A DNA stretch of 25,000 bases from Actinidia chinensis (Eukaryota; Streptophyta; Magnoliopsida; Ericales; Actinidiaceae): assembly GCA_009663005.1 (NCBI GenBank), contig CM018906.1, forward strand, positions 19,758,105-19,783,104, written 5' to 3'. The first letter of the stretch is position 1; each line of letters opens with the position of its first letter. Both the position numbers and the translations under genes were made by a program. Shown here one piece after another: positions 19,020 through 25,000 of this stretch. The notes below the pieces were generated by a model, which did no database searches, was not told the origin of the DNA, and worked only from the letters and a program-made list of their open reading frames with translations.

Positions 19020-20255
19020 CATCAAGGCAGCGTACGATTTGTCTCTGATTCTTGCTAGAATGCCTGTAAATGCGATCTTGAAGACCACATTGATTCCCTG
19101 CTTAGCCCTACTTTCGTACAGGCTTGATCCGTCTTTTTGCTTTTTGATTGAGGCCTCACCGCGACCAACTTTTCCTTCGGCCCTCTCCGCTTGCCTGACG
19201 TCATCCTCCAACCAGGCGAACATCTCAACCCAGGACATGAGATCCCGGAGGTCGGTTGGAGGGTCAAGTGTCAGGTTTTCCCATAGTCTGCCCCTGGAAC
19301 CAATCCGAGCTTGTAGCTTACCACCGCTATTTCCTCAGAACATTCTTCTATCTCATTATATATTTCCCAATATCTATTTCTATATTCCCAGATTGATTTG
19401 TTCTTGGCTTTCTTCAGTGTTAAAAGCGACCCAACAACTTTGGGCGCCTTGGTATTTATGACAAAACCGAGCCACGAATGACTCAGGAGCTGATAAAAGT
19501 CCTCTATCACCCCTACTGATAACTTTGTCGACACCATTTTTACGCCCGAGAGTGGCCTCAAACTAGATGGGAAACACTCGGCACTTAGAAGCATCCATAA
19601 TGATTCCATAGAGCCAATCATTTTGTCTTTTGTGGCTTACATGGACCCGAGGGTCTGACTTTTCCATCATATGGGGGAATCTGGGTGGTACACGTTTTTG
19701 AGGGTCATCCCTTCTATCCTCCCCGGGAACAAGTAGTTGGTACCTCAAATAGCCCCTTCTTATCAGCGCTAGCGGATTAGCTGCCACGCCACCGGCATGA
19801 TGGTCTTCTGACTGCATGGCACCCGTGGCTGTTGAGTTTCTCTCTAACGTCCACCACCTGGTTCCTTTTTGCGTTAATCGCTTCTCGCAGATCTTCACTC
19901 CTTTGTGCACGATGTGGTGAAGATTTTTGCTTACTAGACACCTCAGTTCTATTATCACCGTGGCTCTCGAGCTCGGCCCGCTCAGCACGTCTTTTTCTCT
20001 ATGGATTCCCATTTGCGGATCTCCGACTCCACCAGATCTTGCTCTGGATGATTGTATGTTGTTCTCTTGAAATGGCCCTATGAGCCTATTGTCTACCAAT
20101 TGAGCCATTTCCGTCAACTGTGCTTGTAATCGCCCTATGGTGATGTCCGAGTCGTCCTTTTCTCTTAGGGGTAATCGACCCGGCCTTTGCTTGGAGGTAG
20201 CTTTTGCCGTCCTCTGAGCATCAGCTAATAGTTTGTCCCCTCTGTCTCCAAGCAT
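19020..20255 (-). pseudogene. Gag pseudogene of gypsy element X
   Basis: A minus-strand reading starting at an ATG at 20255 gives MLGDRGDKLLADAQRTAKAT, followed by a heptad-like segment (DSDITIGRLQAQLTEMAQLV). A PPRFPHMMEKSDPRVHV block at about 19630-19690 is typical of the start of the retrotransposon Gag core: P.F....G..DP..H. After a frame change near 19600 the core continues with FPSSLRPLSG, SWLGFVINTK and SIWEYRNRYWEIYNEI, matching the Retrotrans_gag family pattern. A third frame gives [20 protein letters not shown] near 19205-19240, a conserved block downstream of the Gag core in plant gypsy elements. No zinc knuckle, protease or RT follows, because the sequence joins LTR B at about 19010-19020. 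At least two frameshifts make it non-functional. Confidence 0.8.
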
Positions 20256-20364
20256 TCTGGGGGGGGGTGAAGAGCGGTTCCCCCCGAGTCTGATCGGCCT
20301 GGACGGAATAGATCATCCTAAGAAGCCATGGGCCGAGATTTTGTAAGTATTACAGTCGATTTTT
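20256..20364 (-). other. Leader of element X between PBS and gag
   Basis: About 110 bp between the PBS and the ATG at 20255, with a G-run (CCCCCCC on the minus strand) near 20260-20267. No coding is called here. Confidence 0.5.
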
Positions 20365-20391
20365 CCACAGACAGTTGCCAACTGTCTGTGG
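20365..20391. repeat. Perfect 27-nt palindrome at LTR X/PBS junction
   Basis: Arms CCACAGACAGTTG (20365-20377) and CAACTGTCTGTGG (20379-20391) flank one central C. On the minus strand the right arm holds the LTR end CCACAGACA, and the remainder, TGGCAACTGTCTGTGG (20365-20380), is in PBS position. That resembles the TGGCGCCGTCTGTGG motif found after many plant gypsy LTRs; I do not assign the tRNA. The palindrome therefore joins LTR end and PBS. Confidence 0.9.
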
Positions 20392-21089
20392 AGTAACTTT
20401 GCCAATGAAAAACGAAGATAGCACCCACGATGAGCCTTTCCTTTTAGCCATGAAAAGCTGTTCACCAAACTAGGCAAGTAACCTCTCTAGCTGCACATAG
20501 AATAAAGGTGAATACGGCTTGCTGTATGTCGGCGAGCTATTTTTGGGAAACGACACTCAACGGTAAGTTAGATGACCGGAGTTTTTAATTCCCCCCGAGA
20601 GGAGAGGGAGAAAGGGAGAACGGGGACAAAAAGCCCTTTTCTACAGTGATTCATGCTTATATAGTTCAGCCGGCGCGTACCTTGAATGATGCGCCACATG
20701 GTATGTTAGTCAGTGGGCAGTTACCTAATACTTTGTTCCTGCTCCCCCAAAGCAGTTGGTTACTCCTCTGCGGAATCTCCGCATCCGCATTAGACTGAAG
20801 TCGTAACCATGCCGTGCAAGTGTCGCTTTATGCACTCATCCTTAGGTTCCAGGCGATTTCTGTTCTCACCAAAAGCTTGAGGGACTTCAAGTATTGACTA
20901 CAGTAGGTGATAGCCTGGTTGAGACGCGTGGTTTTAGCTCCGGATGAGAAAGATCTTGGCCACCGTTCCCGAGGCTGGGACTAGTATGATGATAGTTGTT
21001 GCATCGTAGGGTCAGGTCGGGAGACGCCATTCGGTGGATGATGACCTTCTGAATGTGTCCCCCTGTCTTCGTACCGGTCAGTTCAGACA
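20383..21089 (-). repeat. LTR X: 5' LTR of gypsy element X
   Basis: A 707-bp segment with matching inverted ends: TGTCTG at 20383-20388 and CAGACA at 21084-21089 on the plus strand. A minus-strand TATA box lies near the middle, and a purine-rich stretch at 20596-20625 becomes a pyrimidine-rich leader on the minus strand. It is followed on that strand by PBS-like sequence and gag, so the element runs right to left. Base composition is more GC-rich than in its neighbours, suggesting an unrelated and perhaps younger family. No second copy of this LTR exists in the window. The ORF at 20887-21090 lies within it and is not supported. Confidence 0.75.
20656..20665 (-). promoter_or_regulatory. TATA box of LTR X
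   Basis: Minus-strand CTATATAAGC is followed downstream by GGGCTTTTTGTCCCCGTTCT and a CT-rich leader, a normal plant LTR promoter layout. Confidence 0.7.
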
Positions 21090-21094
21090 TTTCT

Positions 21095-21165
21095 GTATAT
21101 GTTTCGTTGCCCTTACATCATCCTAAACAACTTGGTGGACAATCCATCAACTAACAAAACAATTG
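21095..21165 (+). pseudogene. Integrase fragment on the opposite strand
   Basis: The plus strand reads LPLHHPKQLGGQSIN at about 21108-21152. This resembles the integrase block ATPYHPQTSGQVE-SN, which normally lies just after the SDGG box and leads into the catalytic glutamate. The rest of this integrase (SDGG, GID, HHCC) is on the minus strand within 100 bp. The likeness covers only about 15 residues with several substitutions, so it may be a small inverted piece of element C or a trace of another element. Glutamate is not seen at the expected place (GQS, not GQVE). Confidence 0.4.
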
Positions 21166-21169
21166 TATC

Positions 21170-21660
21170 ACATATATCTTTACATTATTCACACAAAAAA
21201 GGTTTTATTATAGTATTTAAGATACGACCGCCCCCATCGCTAATAATAGATCGCGGGCATGGCCAAATCTAGCAAAGATGTATCCTTAAAAAAACTTGAC
21301 CCAATAGGCATGGTCCTTGGTACGCCTCGGTATGGCCTCTACCCATTGGACACGTAGTCTATGGCCACTAGAAGTAAAATCCCACACGAATAGGGGAAAA
21401 AGACCATGAATCAATACCCAAACAATCAAAAGATCTTCAAGATAATGATAGGGGTAAGAGGCATCATTTGCCTTAGGACAGATTTCCTAAACGTGGCATC
21501 TATACATGATGTGCAAAATGCACTGAATATAAGAAACATGATGGGCAATAAACGCACTTGCAAAATTGTTACAACAGTTGTAAGTGAAGAGAAATGCCCA
21601 CCGCATGCTTGTGAATGGAAAAACTCTAAAATGCTCTCACATCCTCTTTAGGAAGCACCG
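21170..21660 (-). pseudogene. Integrase remnant of element C (Athila-like)
   Basis: Minus-strand blocks in order: HSQACGGHF at 21617-21591, part of the HHCC zinc finger; a GID box at 21418-21410 holding the first catalytic aspartate; LVAIDYVSN at about 21371-21347; a RTKDHA-like segment near 21317; and PRSIISDGGGR near 21254-21227 with the second catalytic aspartate at 21238-21236. The 58-codon spacing between the aspartates fits integrase. The sequence degrades to the left, and the catalytic glutamate is not found on this strand before LTR X at 21089. Frameshifts lie between the blocks. The motif style fits the Athila/Tat branch of plant gypsy elements rather than the chromovirus at 3-9 kb. 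Confidence 0.85.
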
Positions 21661-21999
21661 CCGTATGACCTGATCGGGAAAATACTTAAATAAAACGGAT
21701 CGTTCCAAGAAAAATACCTCAATGCCTAAAATTTTTTTTTCCTATCAAGAAGACCAATGCAAAGAAATTTACGGTGCCAAAAAATGGCAATGTCCGCATA
21801 CCATGGACTGAAGTATTTCGCATGAGAGGGGTGATTTGAAAAAGTTGCTCATCCAGGAAAATGCTCATTAATCGGAAGGGGTCTAGGCTTCCCCAACAGT
21901 AGGAGCCTAGACAAGTTGATCAGCTATTACGTTCTCGACCCTTTTTTATATCTGATCTCAATATTGAATTCTTGCCAACAATAGAATCCACCTAAGAGT
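21661..21999 (-). pseudogene. Linker between RNase H and integrase, element C
   Basis: About 340 bp between the RNase H and zinc-finger blocks on the minus strand. By position it should encode the RNase H tail and connector; I can recognise only weak, frame-shifted traces. No independent gene is seen. Confidence 0.4.
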
Positions 22000-22260
22000 C
22001 GCAATAGTTGCATCGAGTTAGTCAAAAGAGCTCTTTAGTGCAGAATGATCAGAATATATGATAACAAGTGATCCGACGAATACCTGAATTATCGAGGGCA
22101 AACGACAACAAAAAGCAAGCTTTTTCGGTGGTGGTATAGTCAAGAGTATCATGAGAGTCTTACTATCATAGTAGATGATATGTGGTTTATTATATACCCT
22201 TTTTCCCAAAAACATCTCCAACCGCATGATCACTCGCATCACACATCACTCAAAAAAAAG
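22000..22260 (-). pseudogene. RNase H remnant of element C
   Basis: The minus strand reads CDASDHAVGDVFGKK from about 22243, with the first RNase H catalytic aspartate at 22240-22238. Then come KPHIIYYDSKTL (family: KPHVIYYASKTL), a KKLAFCCRLPS segment in place of the EKELLAVVFA block, FVGSLVIIYSDHSALK, and a stop near 22020. The SDHSALK box retains its aspartate. A frame change separates the CDAS box from the rest. This domain is the best preserved part of element C and shows no similarity in detail to the RNase H at 5.1 kb. Confidence 0.9.
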
Positions 22261-22950
22261 CGACCAAACGGGTGAACCTAATAATCGGTGCAGTGGTGAG
22301 AAGACCCTTAAGTTTATCAAAGGCTTCTTGACACTGTGGTGTCCACTCAAAGGGTACATCTAACGAAAGCAAGTGACATAAAGGTCTCGAGATAGAACTA
22401 AACCCCTCAATGAAGCAACGATTCTAGCATCCCTAAAAAAGATCTAGTGTCTTTCACCACTTAGGGAAGGTAGATATTGGATCAATTCGACTTATTGTAT
22501 CTACCTCATCTCTTTGCTAGGGGAAACGATATGCCCAGGAATATACCTTGTGTCCACCAGGAAGTGACACTTATCCCAATTCAAAACCAAAATGACTTCC
22601 CGATCTTTACATAACCCGCTCTAAGTGCTCTAACACGGACTCATATGTATTCCATAGAAGAAAAATCATCCATGAACACCTCAAGGATTTTTCAATCATG
22701 TCACTAAAAATCGCAATAATGCACGTTTGAAAAGTGGTCGGTGCATTACATAGGTCAAAAGGCATTCTCTTATACGCTTAAGTACCAAAAGAACATTGTG
22801 TCACAAAGTGCACAATTACTTGATGACTATTTTGTAAAACGGTGGCGGCATTGCATGGCCAAACCTCCACTGTCTGGAAATTGAGGAGTTCCACAGTAAC
22901 ATTCATCTTCAAACCCACAATTGCTAGTTAACACACATGCTGTGTAGAAG
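22261..22950 (-). pseudogene. Reverse transcriptase remnant of element C
   Basis: Minus-strand motifs follow the gypsy RT order. RMPFDLCNAPTTFQ is at about 22769-22728 (family: MPFGLCNAPATFQ). IFSDMIEK lies near 22700-22680, and the catalytic box VFMDDF is at 22679-22662 with both aspartates present. NWDKCHFLVD is near 22580, followed by a GHIVSPSKE segment. The connection domain ends in PFEWTPQCQEAFDKLKG and LTTAPIIRFT near 22345-22265. Several frameshifts separate these blocks, including one between the catalytic box and the preceding EKSL segment. N-terminal RT blocks upstream of 22800 are poorly preserved. It is a dead copy, although its catalytic box is intact, unlike the RT at 4.7 kb. 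Confidence 0.88.
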
Positions 22951-24089
22951 TAGAAAATTTATTCCATTATTAGGTTCCATGCATGCGCAATCACTGGACA
23001 AGTTAGCCAAGTAGTCCAAAATACCAATGCTTGTCCAGAGTTTTTTTTGAAAACTTTCCGCATGATGAATAAAAAATATTGATTGTGTGCCCATGGGGGA
23101 AATTATTGATGTGGCTATGCGTTTAGTAGGTCTTTGAATCCTCCCAAGCTGGAAGAAACTCTCGCCACTATTTAGTACAAAACTGAGAGATGGCACGAAG
23201 TAGTGCCTCCATACGATTTTCGTAGAAAATTTTTATTTAAGAACTCTCCTCTATTGCCCATTCCACGAGTAGTGAGACTAGGTCTTAAAGAATTAAAGAA
23301 AAATTTTGCTTGGTCTTAGGGAATGAAAAAAGTTTTAAAAAGTAAATCTCCATAGAAAACACGAATATATTGAAAAAATGAACATGTATCCTCAAAATCT
23401 TTCGAGGTGTGTAGGATCTCTCAAATCATAAACCATTAAAATGTGGCAAAACTTGTACCATTCCCGTTTAAAAGGGAAAATTTTAACGTGGTTGATGCAC
23501 GGAAACTACTATAGCAGATATGGGTGCTTGCCTGAGGGATTCATGTAATCCCTCATGGGATCCATAGGTACGGGTTCAATGTTTTTCAGAAAAGTAATAG
23601 GTCTATAGGGGACTAAACCGTGTGGGTGATGAAGTCAAATAATCAGGGTAAATTAAGCAATGAGTCGATTCAAACTAAACGGTTTGTGTGATCCCTAAAG
23701 TATAGGACATACAAATGTAATGCTACATAAGCACGTATTTTAGCCAAACAATCCACACAATCTCCAAAGTATATCAGCACCGATTCCATAAGTTAGTCAG
23801 TTACTCCCAAACTGAACCACACAATATCCAATGCAAAAAAGACACCAATAAACAAATAGCACAAAGCCTATCCCTCTCAAATCTGCCTCCTATCGAAATG
23901 ATGCCTAGGCCCCTTAAAAAAAATAAAAATAAAGATATCCTAAAAACTAACACAAAAAGTGGAAACAAGGTTACCCCAAGTGCCTTGGCTATAGTTCCCT
24001 TATAGTAGATGATGGTGAAGTATCGCTGAATTAGCAAGGAATGAGGTTGTGGTCAGCATGCCTTTTGAGTCCATTGTGCGAAAGTATGT
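22951..24089 (-). other. Internal region of element C, gag/protease expected
   Basis: About 1.1 kb between the PBS and the RT region. Gag and protease should be encoded here, but I recognise no motif. A minus-strand reading at 22924-23196 includes QRPTKRIATSIISPMG, which weakly recalls the protease-to-RT linker of Athila-like elements. The interval is short for gag plus protease, so a large deletion is likely. The ORF at 23801-24037 is hydrophobic and unrecognised. Confidence 0.4.
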
Positions 24090-24107
24090 TCCTCGGAAAT
24101 GTCGCCA
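24090..24107 (-). promoter_or_regulatory. PBS (Asp tRNA type) of element C
   Basis: Minus strand TGGCGACATTTCCGAGGA matches 14 of 18 bases of TGGCGCCGTTGCCGGGGA, the complement of plant Asp-tRNA. It lies 6 bp from the LTR edge, the same spacing as in element A-B. Confidence 0.75.
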
Positions 24108-24113
24108 AAAACT

Positions 24114-25000
24114 TGATCGCTCCCAAAAGTGAATTCTTTAACCAAGGGTACGGAGTCCAAAGTAGTTAAAAACTCGAAGTCGAGTATCGATCCCACAAGG
24201 AACAGGGCTAAGTGACGACAAGAAACTAAAAACACTAGAAGCAATTCCAACAAAATCCTACTTATGCTTCAAAAAGTAAAAGAAAATATTAATTTTGGAG
24301 TTTGATGAGTTTTAGACTAAAATGTACGTTACAATAAAAAAACATTATTTAAACTGATACTAAAAAAACTCATAATCGATTGATCCAGTCAAAGAGTCTA
24401 CGGAATTCCTAATGGAAGCATTATTATAACTCAAACCCTTTGACTGGTAGAAGTCTCGGATTCGGAAGATTTAACTTTTAAAACCAAATATTTTTATTTA
24501 CTTCACCTCTAAATAAATCTGTTGTTATGATCATGGTAGTGCATAATCGATCCGCATCACAGAGATTTATCGAACATAATAGGGACTCCCAGGGTTGTCA
24601 AAAGTAAATAATCTGGTTGTTATGATCATGGTAGTGCATCATAGATCCGAATACAAGAATATTTATCGAACATAATAGACCTCCCAATGGTTGGGAAAAA
24701 ATAAATAGATGTGAAGAAAAAAAAAAAGAGAAAGATCTAATGGTGAAAATATTTTACCTTCAATTGTTTCATCCTGATTCCCGATTAACTTTCACAAATC
24801 GGATTCCAAGTAAAGAAAAACTAGCCACCATGACTAGGGTAAACCAAGTCTCAATAGTGAATGCACTTCTGAAATTAATAACTAAGATTATGAAGTAAAT
24901 ACCCAAATAATTGATTACTTACAGAGAATTAAAAAACTATAATTTATTGAATAAGATATTAAATTAATTAAACCAAATTTGACTTTAATGTTAAAACTTA
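24114..25000 (-). repeat. LTR C: 5' LTR of element C, cut by window end
   Basis: It starts (plus-strand left edge) TGATCGCTCCCAAAAGTGAA and is collinear with LTR B, then beyond 24700 with LTR A (TTCAATTGTTTCATCCT... near 24760 versus 13970). It includes the doubled repeat at 24511-24697. The outer part with promoter and TG end lies beyond the window. The ORF at 24053-24253 crosses the PBS and LTR edge and is spurious. Confidence 0.8.
24511..24697 (-). repeat. Doubled ~93-bp repeat in LTR C
   Basis: Units 24511-24605 and 24606-24697 both contain TGTTATGATCATGGTAGTGC, GATCCG, TTTATCGAACATAATAG and CTCCCA. In this LTR the two units are more alike than in A or B, which could reflect a homogenising event. 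Confidence 0.85.

Noticed and set aside
19039..19461. 140-codon plus-strand ORF
   Set aside because: It is antisense to the gag reading on the minus strand, which has recognisable conserved blocks.
1..25000. CRISPR arrays, operons, bacterial regulatory sites, phage or host genes
   Set aside because: Repeat spacing, codon patterns and element types all point to plant nuclear transposon DNA; none of these features can be supported.

Overview
This window looks like intergenic, repeat-rich DNA from a flowering plant nuclear genome. It is AT-rich, has no intact host gene, tRNA, rRNA or CRISPR array that I can support, and almost everything recognisable is transposon sequence. The dominant parts are Ty3/gypsy LTR retrotransposons with plant-type primer-binding sites (initiator Met tRNA and Asp tRNA types). 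There is also a CACTA-type DNA transposon end and a Helitron-like 3' end. No reading frame is intact: conserved pol motifs can be followed only by changing frame every few dozen codons.

Layout. 1-10147: a plus-strand chromovirus of the Del/Tekay type sits within CACTA-like sequence. A CACTACAAGAAATT terminus at 29 is followed by a solo-like LTR (326-2152), about 0.9 kb of CACTA-like AT-rich flank (2153-3039), and an abrupt jump into the last ~85 bp of a second LTR. Then come PBS, a gag-depleted internal region with protease-linker, RT, RNase H, integrase and chromodomain remnants, a polypurine tract, a 2.1 kb 3' LTR (7097-9194), and the same CACTA-like flank again (to about 10147). 10148-10924 holds an inverted copy of the AT-rich flank and ends in a Helitron-like hairpin plus CTAGT. 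10925-12083 has nothing I recognise.

12084-19010: a plus-strand LTR (D) abuts a minus-strand Athila-like element made of LTR A (13605-15053), a 3.2 kb internal region without recognisable gag or pol, an Asp-tRNA-type PBS, and truncated LTR B (18316-19010). 19020-21089: a second minus-strand gypsy element (X) with a gag pseudogene, a PBS inside a perfect 27-nt palindrome, and a 707-bp LTR with TGTCTG/CAGACA ends. X abuts the integrase of a third minus-strand element (C): integrase 21170-21660, RNase H 22000-22260, RT 22261-22950, unrecognised internal DNA, Asp-type PBS, and LTR C running off the window end. LTRs A, B and C are one family.

How it fits together: this is a nested and rearranged transposon graveyard. 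X lies next to the interrupted integrase of C, the A-B element looks non-autonomous and shares its LTR family with pol-bearing C, and the chromovirus locus shows a tandem or recombinant duplication. I see no undescribed functional system. The most interesting items are structural: the repeated CACTA flank, the Helitron-like end, a local strand switch inside an integrase, paired TTCGAA arrays in opposed LTRs, and an indel-heavy divergence that may partly be sequencing error.
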